Of a DNA stretch of 64,000 bases, positions 1-9,620 are shown piece after piece. Each line of letters starts with the position of its first letter. Positions within the stretch are counted from its first letter, which is position 1. The position numbers and the translations under genes are program-made. Location of the stretch: positions 62,001-126,000 of the forward strand of contig NZ_WOTO01000009.1 of NCBI RefSeq assembly GCF_010993775.1. The letters run 5' to 3'. A model generated the notes under the pieces. The model made no database searches, was not told where the DNA came from, and saw only the letters and a list, made by a program, of their open reading frames with translations. The DNA is from Fodinicola feengrottensis. GTDB taxonomy: Bacteria; Actinomycetota; Actinomycetes; Mycobacteriales; HKI-0501.

Positions 1-16
1 CAGACAGCGTTGTTGG

Positions 17-211
17 CTATTCCTCGATCGTGATGGCCTGGGAGGGGCAGATCATCGCCGCGTCCCGTACCGCCGCCGCGTACTCAGCGCCCGGCGATGC
101 CTGCAGCAACACCACCAGGCCATCGTCCTCGTCCTGGTCGAAAACGGCCGGCTCGGTCATCACACACTGTCCCGATCCGATGCATTTGTCACGATCCACG
201 ATTATCTTCAT
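17..211 (-). CDS. [3Fe-4S] ferredoxin, P450 redox partner
   Basis: A 64-residue acidic protein with the pattern of the small single-cluster ferredoxins that donate electrons to actinobacterial cytochromes P450. Cys10 and Cys16 lie in DKCIGSGQC and a third Cys lies in AAMICPSQAI; the fourth ligand of [4Fe-4S] ferredoxins is absent (Gly/Ser occupy the gap), so a [3Fe-4S] cluster is expected. Its ATG lies about ten bases after the stop of the P450 on the same strand, so the two are almost certainly cotranscribed and form an electron-transfer pair; a ferredoxin reductase must be encoded elsewhere. The frame is intact. Confidence 0.93.
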   Translation of the reverse strand: MKIIVDRDKCIGSGQCVMTEPAVFDQDEDDGLVVLLQASPGAEYAAAVRDAAMICPSQAITIEE

Positions 212-220
212 GTTCTTCTC

Positions 221-1432
221 CTACCAGCTAACCGGAAGTTCGTGCACTCCATACACGATCATGTCGTGCTTGAACCGGATCCGCTCGGGCGGGATGGCCA
301 GTTTCATGGTCGGGATCCGGCGGTAAAGGGTCCCGTAGACGACCTGCAACTCCACTCGGGGGCGAGCGGCTGCCCGAGGCACTGATGGATGCCGTACCCG
401 AAAGCGACGTGCTGGCGGGCCGATCGGGCCAGGTCCAGCGCGTCCGGGTCGGCGAAGGCGTCCGGATCACGGTTCGCCGCGTCGCCGGCCACGATTATTA
501 CGCCCTCCCCGGCCCGAATCAACTGGCCGGCAACGGTCACGTCCTCGGTGGCGACCCGGCGCCGCCCACTCTGGGTGATCGTCAGGTAGCGCAACAGCTC
601 TTCGACCGAGCTCTTGACCAGCGCCGGGTTCGGGTCCGTACGCAGCAGCGCCAGCTGGTCCGGGTTCTGCAGCAGCGCCGCGGTGCCCAGCCCAATCATG
701 TTGGCGGTCGTCTCGTGGCCGGCGACCAGCAGCAGCCGGGCCATCCCGACGATCTCCTGCCGGGTCAGGGTCCCAGCGCGCAACTGCTGGACTACGAGCC
801 GGCTGATCAGATCGTCGGCCGGCTCACGGTCCTTCGCGTCGACCAGCTCGGTCAGGTACGCGCCGAGTTCCTGGGTCGCCTGCAGCGCCTCTTCTTTGGT
901 GGTGGCTGAAGAAATCAGCCGCCGACTCCAGCCTTGGAAACGGTCGTGGTCCTGGTACGGGACTCCGAGCAGCTGGCAGATCACCAGCGATGGAGCGGCA
1001 GTGCGAAATCCCGCACCAGGTCGGCCGACGAACCGTTCGCCAGCATGTCGTCGATCAGACCGTCCACAATGGACTGAATGGGCGCCCGCAGCGCCTCCAT
1101 CTGGCGCATCGTGAAGCTGCTGATCAACATCCGGCGCAACCGGGAGTGCTCCGGGTCGTCCATGTTGATGAACGACCGGAAATGCTGGCGGCTGATCGAG
1201 CTCGCGACGCTCACGCTCGGATAGCCGGACAGTCGCGAGTCCGCGCTGAAGCGGCGGTCCGCCAACACCGCCCTCGCGTCCGCATAGCGGGTGACGAACC
1301 AGACCTCCTGGCCATCCCAGTTGCGTACCCGGCTGATCGGCTCAGTCTCCCGCAGCTGTCATAAGCCGGCGGTGGGTCGTACGGGCACTGCCGGCTCATC
1401 GGAAATGCGGGGGTCTCCTGAGTCTGCGTCAT
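221..1432 (-). CDS. Cytochrome P450 (frame interrupted three times)
   Basis: A class I bacterial P450 of about 400 residues, read across three frame changes near 1355, 982 and 352. Visible signatures in order are an N-terminal WDGQEVWFVTRYADAR segment, the I-helix oxygen-binding motif AGHETT, the K-helix ExxR (EELLR) and the haem-binding loop FGYGIHQCLGQPLA with the axial Cys. The C terminus after the third shift ends VYGVHELPVSW just before the ferredoxin. The substrate cannot be inferred; the sequence resembles the CYP105/CYP107 type of soluble actinomycete enzymes. All core motifs are present, so the breaks are more likely sequence errors than decay. An inverted repeat lies immediately upstream of the start. 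Confidence 0.88.
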
Positions 1433-1455
1433 GGTGCCGCTCCTCCCGATTGGAT

Positions 1456-1482
1456 AGTTAGCTTAGCTTAGCTTAGCTAACT
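1456..1482. promoter_or_regulatory. Candidate operator upstream of the P450
   Basis: AGTTAGCT at 1456-1463 is matched by its exact reverse complement AGCTAACT at 1475-1482, and the interval holds four head-to-tail copies of TTAGC (1458-1477). It lies 24-50 bp upstream of the P450 start, where a repressor would act. No regulator gene is adjacent, so the binding protein is unknown. The rest of 1483-1664 shows nothing recognisable. Confidence 0.45.
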
Positions 1483-1664
1483 AGCAGTCTGGGGGGGCAA
1501 TCATGTGGTTTGTCAGACTCCGTTGGCGGCCGGAGTGCCTGCGGCGGGCCGCGTCCGATCACGTCGCCAGACCCGACCCAGTTGGCGGTCGGACCTACCG
1601 CCAATGACCGGGAACGGCCTGGCGGCCGGTGTAGTCGGCCATCGCGACACAGCAGAATGAGCCC

Positions 1665-2401
1665 ATGACGGAACCGACGATCTTGGCTACCTCCGGCGGC
1701 TGGAGCCGCGGGTCTCGCTATCAGCTGACATACGGCCCACTGCTGCACCTCGCGCTGGAGCTGTCCGGCGTGGATGGCCGCCGGCCGAAGGTCTGCCACA
1801 TCGGCACCGCCGGCGGAGACCAGCAGTTCTGGCTCGCCGCCGAGGACGAGGCGGCCGGCGGCTGGCCGGCGTCGAGGCGAGTCACCTGAACCTGTTCCCG
1901 ATGCCGAACGTCGACGACATCGAGGCGCACCTGCTCGACCAGGACGTGATCTGGGTGAACGGCGGCAGCGTCGCGAACCTGCTGGCCGTCTGGCGCGTCC
2001 ACGGCCTCGACGAGATCTTCCCGCGGGTCTGGCAGGCCGGCGTCGTCCTCGGCGGAGTCTCGGCGGGCTCGCTGTGCTGGCACATCGGCGGCACCACCGA
2101 CTCGTACGGCCCGGACCTGCGGCCAGTCACCAACGGCCTCGCCATGCTCCCGTACTCGAATGGCGTGCACTACGACAGCGAGAAACAGCGCCGTCCGCTC
2201 TTCCAGAAACTGATCGCTGACGGCACGCTGCCAGCCGGCTACGCCACCGACGACGGAGTGGGGCTGCTCTACCGCGGGACGATTTTCGTCGAAGCACTCA
2301 CCGAGGTCCCCGACCGAGGCGCCTACTTCGTCGAACCCACCGGCGACGGCACCGCCACTGAGACCGCTCTGCCCGTACGGCTGCTCCCCTCACCCTCCTG
2401 A
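1665..2401 (+). CDS. Peptidase S51 family (PepE-like) hydrolase, frameshifted
   Basis: Resembles the aspartyl dipeptidase/cyanophycinase superfamily (class I glutamine amidotransferase-like fold with a serine nucleophile). The N-terminal part reads TILATSGGW and KVCHIGTAGGD; the frame changes near 1860, after which FPMPNVDDIEAHL, the strand IWVNGGSVANLL and the nucleophile elbow GVSAGSLCW follow, the Ser of GxSAG being catalytic. Length after correction is about 245 residues, near the family norm. It probably hydrolyses peptides or isopeptides in the cytoplasm, since no signal peptide is seen. The C terminus lies just before a perfect hairpin. Confidence 0.8.
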
Positions 2402-2414
2402 CCGTCGCTCTCGC

Positions 2415-2439
2415 TGCACAATCGGATTCCGATTGTGCA
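2415..2439. terminator. Perfect 11-bp inverted repeat after the S51 gene
   Basis: TGCACAATCGG, a 3-nt centre ATT, then CCGATTGTGCA. It begins 14 bp past the stop of the S51 gene and forms one end of the 165-bp dispersed element. No T-run follows, so termination is an inference from position. Confidence 0.5.
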
Positions 2440-2450
2440 GGTCTACCTAG

Positions 2451-3857
2451 TAGTACTTTGTTAGGTTCGTAGAATTTGGTGGCAGGTAATGGCATGCGCC
2501 GGCCCAGGTGGCGAGGATGTGCTGGATTTCTCGTATTATTTGGTAAAGGGTTGGGGGTGGGCCGGCGCTGGTGCTTTTGGGTTGGTGAGCCTGGTTTTGG
2601 TGATGAACAGGTGTGCCGCGCTGGTGAGGGTGACGTGGTGGTGCCAGCCGAGCCAGGATCGTCCTTCGAAGTGGTCGAGGCCGAGTCCGGTTTTGAGTTC
2701 TCTGTAGTCGTGTTCGATGCGCCAGCGGATTTTTGCGAGTTGCACGAGGGTTTTCGGTCGGGTGCTGGGGTGGAGGTTGGATAGCCAGTATTTTGTGGGT
2801 TCTTCTTCTTTTGGGGGCCATTCGGCGATCATCCAGGTGATCGGTAGTGTGCCGTCCGATTGACGGGGGATGTGGCGGTTGGCGGGTCGGACTTGGATGA
2901 TGACGTACCGGGAACGAAGTGGACCGATGGTGCCTTTGCGCCAGGTGATCGTCTGCGCGGCCTGGGTTGAGGCACGTATCGCGTGTTGCTTGAGGCTGAG
3001 GGGTTTGGTGCGGTAGCGGGCTGTCGGCGGGCGACCGGACCCGGAATAGGGCGGCATATCGGGTTCGGTGTCCACGGCGTGCGCGCCGGTGTCACCTTTG
3101 ACGCCGACGACATAAGACAATCCACGGTCGGTCAGTGCCGTGCGAAAATCGCCGCAGTCACCGTAGCCGGGGTCCGCGCATATCACGCCGGGGCGCAGGC
3201 CCCATTTCGTTGTTTCGTCGATCATTTCCAGTGCCATCCGCCATTTTTCCCGGTGTCGTTCGGTTGCCGGGATTTTTTCGCCGCGGCTCGTCGCACCGCG
3301 ACCGCCTCGGCATCACCGTCGTCGGCGAGTGAGTCGTCCCAGCGCTCAGGCACGAACAAGCGCCAGTTCACGGGTACCGACGCCACGTCGGTGGCCAGGT
3401 GAAGGCTGGGCGCGACCTGGCAGTTCCCGACCTTGCCCAGGCTGCCGCTGTACTGCCGCGCCACACACGGGGAATGCTTGCCGTCCTTAGGAAACCCGGT
3501 GTCGTCCACGACCCACGCCACCGGGTCGACCAACTCCTGGGCGAGCCGCGCGATTCGCGCGCGAACCGGCTCCACCGGCCAGGTCGAGGACGACACGAAC
3601 TGCTGAATCTGCTGGTAGTCCACGCCGACCCGCTCCGCCATCGGCCACATCGACTTACGCCGACCATCGGTCAACACGCCACGCAGATACGCGCCCGCTT
3701 TCACCCGCTGATCCGAACGCGGCAACGCGCCAAAAACATCCAGCACGTACCGCTCAAGATCCTGACGAATCCCGCGCTTCAGGTTCATGCCACACATTGT
3801 CCCGAATAACAACAAAAACTCCGACTCGACACGCCGAAACAACCTAACAAAGTACTA
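2451..3857 (-). mobile_element. IS701-family insertion sequence (1407 bp)
   Basis: Terminal inverted repeats are TAGTACTTTGTTAGGTT at 2451-2467 and its exact reverse complement at 3841-3857. Direct repeats CTAG flank them at 2447-2450 and 3858-3861, and the uninterrupted copy of the host element near 59080 has a single CTAG at this place, so the boundaries are directly demonstrated. A 4-bp CTAG-like target duplication and a length of about 1.4 kb are typical of the IS701 family. The element carries a single transposase gene. Identical termini suggest a recent insertion. Confidence 0.93.
2536..3797 (-). CDS. IS701-family DDE transposase, one frameshift
   Basis: RNase H-fold transposase. The N-terminal part contains the hallmark VVDDTGFPKDGKHS (first catalytic Asp), followed by ARQYSGSLGKVGNCQV. 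After a frame change at a run of six T (A on the coding strand) at 3273-3278 come ICADPGYGD (second Asp) and RWRIEHDYRELKTGLGLDHF (catalytic Glu). Total length about 420 residues, normal for the family. The chosen start is MCGMNLKRG; the frame is open to 3842, close to the terminal repeat. With one base corrected the protein is complete, so the element may still be active. The A6 run could in principle permit -1 frameshifting, but indels are common throughout this window. Confidence 0.9.
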
Positions 3858-4095
3858 CTAGGGTGCGGCGCGAAACTGTCGTACCGACGTGAAATTTTGA
3901 GCCCCCGCCCTTTCAGAAGGGTGGGGGGGTGGGTGGCGGGTTTTCATTACGCAAGTTGACGCGCGCGCGAGATAAGCGCGCGCTCAGGCGTCGACGGTGT
4001 GGCCGTCAAACCAGCGGAAGGCTGCCCAAATAGCGAACGCGGCCGCGGACTGGGGATCCACGGCCGCGCACACTGATGCCATCGACCCGGTGGGG

Positions 4096-5657
4096 TTAGA
4101 AGGGTCGCTGGCGGGATTCGATCTGCTGGATCAACTGGGTACGGTCAGCGCCAGTCGCCTTGGACTGCAGCTGCGCGTTCCCAGCGGCGCAATACTTGTC
4201 GGTGTTCGGGAAAGTGCCGTCCACCAGGAATGCCGTCGCGATGTTCGCCGCACAGGTGTTCGGAGTGAGCAAATAGACGCCGTGGCCGCCCTGGTTGACG
4301 GTGACCAACCGCGCTCGATTTCCGAGCGAGGCACGCATTTGTACGCCACCTGAGTAAATCGTCGCCGGGTCCCGCAGGTTCTGCAGCACCAGGATGTTCG
4401 ACGGCCCGTTCGAGGTGATCGGCACCAGCGGCTCGGTCGGCGCCTTCGGCCAGAACGCGCATGGCCAGACGTTGCCCGCCATCGCGCCGGAGACGGGGAA
4501 AAGTCGGGCGTCGTGTTTGCTGTCGGCCTGATATTGCGGCAGCGACTTCGGCCAGGTCGTGTCACCGCACAGCACGCCGAGCAGCACCACGGCGCTCGAA
4601 TCATCCGGAGCGGCGTCGAACACCGACGCTATTTTCGCTGCTTTCACCACGTCGGCTTTGTCAACAGACTGCCAAAGCTGAGCCAACGCGGAGAAATTCG
4701 CGTCATTGTAGAGCGCGCCACGGGTCGTACCACGGAAAAGGTTACCGGTCATGCTCGGTTGCGGATGCGCGTCCAGCTTCGCGGCCAACCGGAAATACGT
4801 CGCTCGTACGGCGTCAGAGGTGGCGCCCAATCCGTAGGTCGCGTTCTGAGCCGCCGCCCACTTGGTGAAATCCGGGAACCGGATCTCGGTCGACGGGCCC
4901 CAGGCGCGGAACTCGTTGCGCCAGATCATTTGCGACCCGACCGAGCTGTCCAGGATGATCCGGTCAGTGTGGGTCGCGAAAAGCGACGATAAACCGCGCC
5001 AAGATACGTCCCGTACGAATAGCCGAGGTAGGAGATTTTCGGCTCCCCCAGGCCCATCCGGATCTGGTCCATGTCGCGAGCGGTATTCGCGGTGGTGATG
5101 TAGGGCAGCTGCGCGCCACTGTGATCGAAACACTGCTGCACCACTTGCCGCTGGGACGCGACCTGCGCGGCGAACCCGTCCGGGCTCGGGTACGGGATCA
5201 GGTTCTGCTGCTGTTGCGCACTGAGTCCGCAGGTCAGCGGGTTGCTATGACCAAGGCCGCGGGGATCGAAGCCAATCAGGTCGTACGACTGCAGGACGCT
5301 CGCCGGCATCAGCGAGCCGAAGACCAGCGGCAGGTCCAGGCCGGGACCGCCGGGACCGCCCGGGTTGAGGAGCATCACGCCCCGGCGCTTGGCCTTGTCG
5401 GTGGCTGTCAGTTTGGAAACCGCCACGTTTATGTGCGGTCCGCTGGGCCTTTTGTAGTCCAGCGGAACGGAAATCGTCCCGCACTGCAGGGCGGCCGCGC
5501 CAGGTTCGGCGGCGATGTCGGGCGGGCAGGCGCCCCACTGGATGGTCGGGGCCGCGGCGGTCACCGGCGCGGCCAGCGCCGGAGCCGCGATGAGGCCGGT
5601 CGCGGACACCGCGATCAGCACCGCCGCGAGAACTCCGGCCGGTCGTTTCTTTCGCAT
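4096..5657 (-). CDS. Secreted tripeptidyl aminopeptidase-like alpha/beta hydrolase, one frameshift
   Basis: Member of the actinobacterial TAP/SlpD/E family of exported alpha/beta hydrolases. The start at 5657 is preceded by GGGAG and gives a signal peptide MRKKRPAGVLAAVLIAV ending APALAAP. Then come the oxyanion segment NPGGPGGPG, the nucleophile elbow LGYSYGTYLG, and after a frame change near 4985 the C-terminal TAP domain with the acid residue in LRDPATIYSG and the catalytic His in NQGGHGVYLL. Paired cysteines (CGLS, CGDTTW, WPCAFW, NTCAAN, KYCAAG) fit an extracellular protein. It probably releases N-terminal peptides or hydrolyses esters outside the cell. Confidence 0.85.
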
Positions 5658-5863
5658 GTATTGCTCCCATCGGGGGACATTCATGGCCCTCTTACACTTT
5701 CGGTCCAGGACGGTCATTGCGTCCTTCGCGGGGATGAGCTGATCTCGTGCCCACGATTTAGGGGCGTAGTCAGGGAAACGCCGTAGGTGACCAGGCATTT
5801 TCCTTTTGCCGCTTTTGTCCGGCATTTCGTGACCGTCGGCGAAGTGGCCCAGGGTGCCGTACG

Positions 5864-6817
5864 GTGAGGGCCGTGCGAATCCATCAGGAAATGGGATCGG
5901 CGGCTGCCCAGCTCGCGACATCACTGACCGACGCGCAACGCGCCGAGATGTGTCGTCCGCTGACCGACGAGGACCTGCGCCGCGACTGGACGTACGTCCC
6001 GGCCGACCGGGCCGGGCTGACCTTCGCGGACCTAAATCGCGCCCAGCGCAAGGGAGTCCACCGGCTGCTGGCCACCGCGCTGAGCCCGCACGCGTACGCG
6101 CAGGCCGCCAGCATCATGGCGTTGGAGGACGTGCTTGACCTGCGCGAGGGTGGCGCCCGCGGTCGACACAACACCGACTACTGGACAGTTTTCTTTGGCG
6201 ATCCGCAAAAAGACGACGCCTGGGGCTGGCGGTTCGAGGGCCATCACGTGTCGGTCAACGTGACCGTCGTGGGCGACCAGGTCGCTGTCAGCCCGTGTTT
6301 CCTGGGCTCCAACCCGGCGGTCATCGACTACCGCGGCACGGCGGTCATCGCGCCGCTCACCCAGGAAGCGCAGTTGCCTCGGGAGCTGCTGGCCGCGATG
6401 GGCGCCGACTGCCGGTCCACCGCGATCGTCGCCGACGCGGCGCCGTGGGACATCCGTACGAGCGACTCGCCGCGCGTCGGCGGCGCCGCCGCGATCGAGC
6501 CGGTGGGCGTCAGCGGGGCGAAGCTGCCCGGTGCCGCCGCGGAACTGTTGCGCCGACTGGTCGATCTCTATGTCGACCGACTTCCGGCCGTACTAGCCGC
6601 CGATCGGCGCCCTGACCTGAATGAGCTGCAGTTCGCCTGGGAAGGTCCTCTGGAGCCCGGCCAGGGCCACTACTATCGTTTGCAGGCGCCGAATTTCCTG
6701 GTCGAATACGACAACACGCAGAACGACGCGAACCACATCCACAGCGTCTGCCGCTTTCCGACCGCCGACTTCGGCGACGACATCCTCGCCGCCCACTACG
6801 CGACCCACGACCACTAG
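5864..6817 (+). CDS. DUF3500 family protein
   Basis: A complete 317-residue protein of the DUF3500 family. Conserved stretches are DWTYVPADRAGLTF, NRAQRKGVHRLL, SPHAYAQAASIMALEDVL, TVFFGDPQKD, and WGWRFEGHHVSVNVT near residue 125; a HYYRLQAPNFLVEYDNTQ segment and a HIHSVCRFPTADFG segment occupy the C terminus. His-rich conserved positions suggest metal or ligand binding, but no activity is established for the family. The start is a GTG at 5864 or 5873. It is divergent from the TAP hydrolase and followed by an SDR gene. Confidence 0.88.
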   Translation: MRAVRIHQEMGSAAAQLATSLTDAQRAEMCRPLTDEDLRRDWTYVPADRAGLTFADLNRAQRKGVHRLLATALSPHAYAQAASIMALEDVLDLREGGARGRHNTDYWTVFFGDPQKDDAWGWRFEGHHVSVNVTVVGDQVAVSPCFLGSNPAVIDYRGTAVIAPLTQEAQLPRELLAAMGADCRSTAIVADAAPWDIRTSDSPRVGGAAAIEPVGVSGAKLPGAAAELLRRLVDLYVDRLPAVLAADRRPDLNELQFAWEGPLEPGQGHYYRLQAPNFLVEYDNTQNDANHIHSVCRFPTADFGDDILAAHYATHDH

Positions 6818-6893
6818 TCACCGTCGCCCTTGCCAGTGCCCGTGAAGACCCTGCGGAGCAGCGAGCGGGGGCCAGGATGGGTACGGTTTGGCC

Positions 6894-7691
6894 ATGCCGC
6901 TGCCGTTCAGAAGTGCCCTGGTCACCGGGGCGAGTTCGGGGATCGGGGCCGCGATGGCCCAGCTGTTGGCCGGGGTCGGCGTCGACCTGGTGCTGGTCGC
7001 GCGGTCCGCCGAAAAGCTCGAAACACTCGCCGCCGAGCTGCGCGAAGGGCACGGCGTCAGCGTGGACGTACTCCCCGCCGACCTCAGCGACCCAGCCGGA
7101 ATGAAGAAGGTCGAAACCCGGCTGGCGGACGACTCGCGGCCGCTGGATTTGCTGGTCAACAACGCGGCCGGCGGGATGTTCGGCAAGTTCGCCGAACTGG
7201 ACGCGGACGACTCGACCCGGCTGGTCACCCTGAACGCGATCGCGCCGATGCGGCTGACCCGGGCCGCGCTGCCCGGGATGATCCAGCGCGAACGCGGCTG
7301 GGTGTTGATCGTCTCGTCGCTGGGCGCGCTGCAACCGGCCCCGCTCTTCGCGGTTTACACGGCCACCAAGGCTTTCCTGACCAACTTCTCGGAGTCGGTA
7401 CACGAGGAGGTACGTGACTCGTCGGTGGTCGTGACGGTCGCGATGCCCGGCTTCACCAAGACCGCGATGGGCGACCAAACCGGCGTCGCGGACTCCGGCG
7501 CCGGCGCGTTGTTGTGGGACAGTCCGGAAAACGTGGCCCGGATCGCGCTCACCGCGTGCGCGCTCGGCCGGGCCACCATCGTGCCGGGCACACTCAACTC
7601 GGCGATCGCGACCACCAGCAAGCTCAGCCCACGCGGGCTGATGCGGCGGCTGTCCGGGATGACCACTGGGCGGATGAGCGCGAACTCCTGA
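6894..7691 (+). CDS. Short-chain dehydrogenase/reductase
   Basis: A classical SDR of 265 residues. The cofactor motif TGASSGIG is near residue 12, followed by the NNAA strand motif (LLVNNAAGG), the catalytic Ser in VSSLGALQ and YTATK with the active-site Tyr and Lys. Arg after the second strand (VARSAEKLE) favours NADP(H). The substrate is unknown; the HxNxxxK-like C-terminal pattern resembles the SDR family annotated as DltE-like oxidoreductases. Start chosen at the ATG at 6894. It lies 22 bp before lipB in the same direction. Confidence 0.9.
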   Translation: MPLPFRSALVTGASSGIGAAMAQLLAGVGVDLVLVARSAEKLETLAAELREGHGVSVDVLPADLSDPAGMKKVETRLADDSRPLDLLVNNAAGGMFGKFAELDADDSTRLVTLNAIAPMRLTRAALPGMIQRERGWVLIVSSLGALQPAPLFAVYTATKAFLTNFSESVHEEVRDSSVVVTVAMPGFTKTAMGDQTGVADSGAGALLWDSPENVARIALTACALGRATIVPGTLNSAIATTSKLSPRGLMRRLSGMTTGRMSANS

Positions 7692-7713
7692 GTCGCGGCG
7701 TACGTTTGTCGGC

Positions 7714-8361
7714 GTGACGACTTCTCTTTCGCACCAGCTGACGGTCGTACGCGCCGGGACGGTCGACTACGTCCAGGCGTGGGAGCGTCAGAAGGAACTG
7801 CACGCCGCTCGGGTGGCCGGCGAGATCCCGGACACCGTGCTGCTGCTGGAACATCCAGCGGTCTACACGGCCGGCAAGCGCACCGAGGCCTGGGAGCGGC
7901 CGGCCGGTGACACGCCTGTGGTGGACGTGGACCGGGGCGGCAAGATCACCTGGCACGGGCCGGGCCAGCTGGTCGGCTACCCGATCGTGAAGCTGCCCGA
8001 CCCGGTGGACGTGATCGCGTTCGTCCGCCGGATGGAGCTGATGTTGATCGACATCTGCGCGACCGTTGGCGTGACCGGCGTACAGGTCGAAGGCCGCAGC
8101 GGCGTCTGGGTGCCGGCCGACGACCGCGGCCCGGACCGCAAAGTCGCGGCCATCGGGCTGCGGATCGCCAAGGGCGTGACCATGCACGGTTTCGCGATCA
8201 ACTGCGACGCCGACCTGGCCGCGTTCACCACGTTCGTCCCCTGCGGCATCACCGACGCAGGTGTCACGTCGTTGACTCAGGAACTCGGCGCCCGGGTGCC
8301 GGTCGAAGAGGTCATCGCCGTTACCGAGGCCGCTCTCCCCCAGCTCCTCACCCAGCCTTAG
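7714..8361 (+). CDS. lipB: Octanoyltransferase LipB
   Basis: Transfers the octanoyl group from octanoyl-ACP to the lipoyl domains of 2-oxoacid dehydrogenases and GcvH, the first step of lipoate synthesis. All family signatures are present: [32 protein letters not shown], the catalytic Lys in [13 protein letters not shown], and the nucleophile Cys in TTFVPCGI. 215 residues, normal length, GTG start. The partner lipA lies about 4 kb downstream rather than adjacent, with an LLM enzyme, a clamp paralogue and a regulator pair between them. Confidence 0.97.
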   Translation: MTTSLSHQLTVVRAGTVDYVQAWERQKELHAARVAGEIPDTVLLLEHPAVYTAGKRTEAWERPAGDTPVVDVDRGGKITWHGPGQLVGYPIVKLPDPVDVIAFVRRMELMLIDICATVGVTGVQVEGRSGVWVPADDRGPDRKVAAIGLRIAKGVTMHGFAINCDADLAAFTTFVPCGITDAGVTSLTQELGARVPVEEVIAVTEAALPQLLTQP

Positions 8362-8414
8362 CCGACCGGAGGCAGGTCTTGGGGCTCTCGTGATACTCAG
8401 CGTGATGTCGGCTC

Positions 8415-8480
8415 GTCGAGTGCGGCACAATGTCCCGCACTCGATGTCGAGTGCGGGACTTTGTACGGCGGTCGATGAGC
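8415..8480 (+). repeat. Dispersed tandem-hairpin repeat, copy 1
   Basis: GTCGAGTGCGGCACAATGTC pairs with the following CCGCACTCGA to make a stem-loop, and a second similar unit beginning GTCGAGTGCGGGACTTTGT follows. Closely related copies occur at 23061-23127 (inverted), 42606-42670 and 58708-58770. It lies between the convergent lipB and LLM genes. Confidence 0.75.
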
Positions 8481-8523
8481 TGAGGAACTAACAGTTTCGC
8501 GCCGCACCGGCTGTTTTCGGCGG

Positions 8524-9459
8524 TCAGATCTGTGGACGGATCTCGGACGCGATGAGGTCCAGCTGGTCGAGATCTGACAGGTCCAGAACCTGCAGGTAGA
8601 ACCGGGTGACCCCAGCGGCCACGAAGGCGCCGAGTTTGTCGACGATCTCGGCGGGCGAGCCACAGAGGGCGTTTGCCTTCAGGTCGGAGACCTCCCGGCC
8701 GGTGGCGGCGGCCCGCCGTGCGACGGTGGCCTCGTCCTTGCCGATCGCGACGGTGTTCGCGTACGACAGGACCAGCGCGTCCTTGTCCCGGCCAGCGGCA
8801 ACGAGGGCGTCGCGTACGACGTCGAACTGCGCGGTGGTCGCGTCGATGTCCCGGAAGGCCACGTTGAACTCGTCCGCGTATTTGGCCGCGAGAGCCGGAG
8901 TCTTCTTCTTCCCGGCGCCGCCGATGATGATGGGCGGCCGCGGTGACTGTGCCGGCTTGGGCAGCCCAGGCGAGTCGACGAGCTGGTAGTGCTTGCCGTC
9001 GAAGTTGTACGTCTCTCCCGCCGGCGTCGCCCACATGCCAGTGATCAGCTCGAGCTGCTCAGCGAACCGCTCGAACCGCTCGCCGAGGGCCGGAAACGGC
9101 AGGCCGAAAGCCTGGTGCTCCTGCTCGAACCAGCCCGACCCCAGCCCGAACTCGACCCGGCCGCCGGACATCTGGTCGACTTGGGCGACTTGGACGGCCA
9201 GCACCGCCGGATGCCGGAAGGTCGCCGAGGTGACCAGCGTGCCGAGCCGGATGCGGGAGGTCTCGCGGGCCAGCCCGGCGAGCGAGGTCCAGGCGTCGGA
9301 CGGCCCGGGCAGCCCGGAGATGGGACCCATCTTGTGGAAATGGTCGGAGCGGAAGAACGCGTCGAAGCCGTTCTCCTCGGTCTTCTTGGCAACGGCCAGC
9401 AGGTCGTCGTAGCTGGCGCCCTGCTGGGGCTCGGTGAAAATGCGCAGACTGATAGCCAT
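8524..9459 (-). CDS. LLM-class oxidoreductase, probably F420-dependent
   Basis: Luciferase-like TIM-barrel protein of 311 residues. MAISLRIFTEPQQGASYDDL at the N terminus, FFRSDHF near residue 40, RIRLGTLVTSATFRHPAVLA, GGRVEFGLGSGWFEQEH and PPIIIGGAGKKKTPALAAKY are the standard strands and cofactor-binding loops. Such TIGR03560-like enzymes in actinobacteria use F420H2 (or FMN) on unknown substrates. Intact frame; the start at 9459 is preferred over the longer frame because the family begins here. It is convergent with lipB and divergent from the clamp paralogue. Confidence 0.9.
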   Translation of the reverse strand: MAISLRIFTEPQQGASYDDLLAVAKKTEENGFDAFFRSDHFHKMGPISGLPGPSDAWTSLAGLARETSRIRLGTLVTSATFRHPAVLAVQVAQVDQMSGGRVEFGLGSGWFEQEHQAFGLPFPALGERFERFAEQLELITGMWATPAGETYNFDGKHYQLVDSPGLPKPAQSPRPPIIIGGAGKKKTPALAAKYADEFNVAFRDIDATTAQFDVVRDALVAAGRDKDALVLSYANTVAIGKDEATVARRAAATGREVSDLKANALCGSPAEIVDKLGAFVAAGVTRFYLQVLDLSDLDQLDLIASEIRPQI

Positions 9460-9620
9460 GACCAAGATCCTATTCACGCCATTGACCTGCGATCATCCCG
9501 CCATGGGACGCGCCGCCGCGCGGCGTCCCGGCGTACAGATGAGGGCGACACGCCGAGAGGGTGCCGGCGGTCGTGGGCCAGCCGGCGGGAATGTCGGTGG
9601 GGACGGCTAGCGTGCCTCGC

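Larger units (their letters stand above)
2415..3990 (-). repeat. Dispersed 165-bp intergenic element, copy A, split by an IS
   Basis: Without the insertion sequence, 2415-2450 plus 3862-3990 reads as the near-identical reverse complement of 58951-59110. Shared landmarks are the CACAATCGG/CCGATTGTG palindrome, GGTCTACCTAGGGTGCGGCG, a CCCCCGCCCTTTCAGAAGGG hairpin, and a final GCGCGC-GAGATAA-GCGCGC stem. Only scattered substitutions distinguish the copies. Copy A sits between two convergent genes (the S51 hydrolase and the TAP hydrolase). Confidence 0.85.

Noticed and set aside
3988-4082. Possible small minus-strand peptide downstream of the TAP hydrolase (about 32 residues)
   Set aside because: No ribosome site, no recognisable motif, and it directly abuts the dispersed element.
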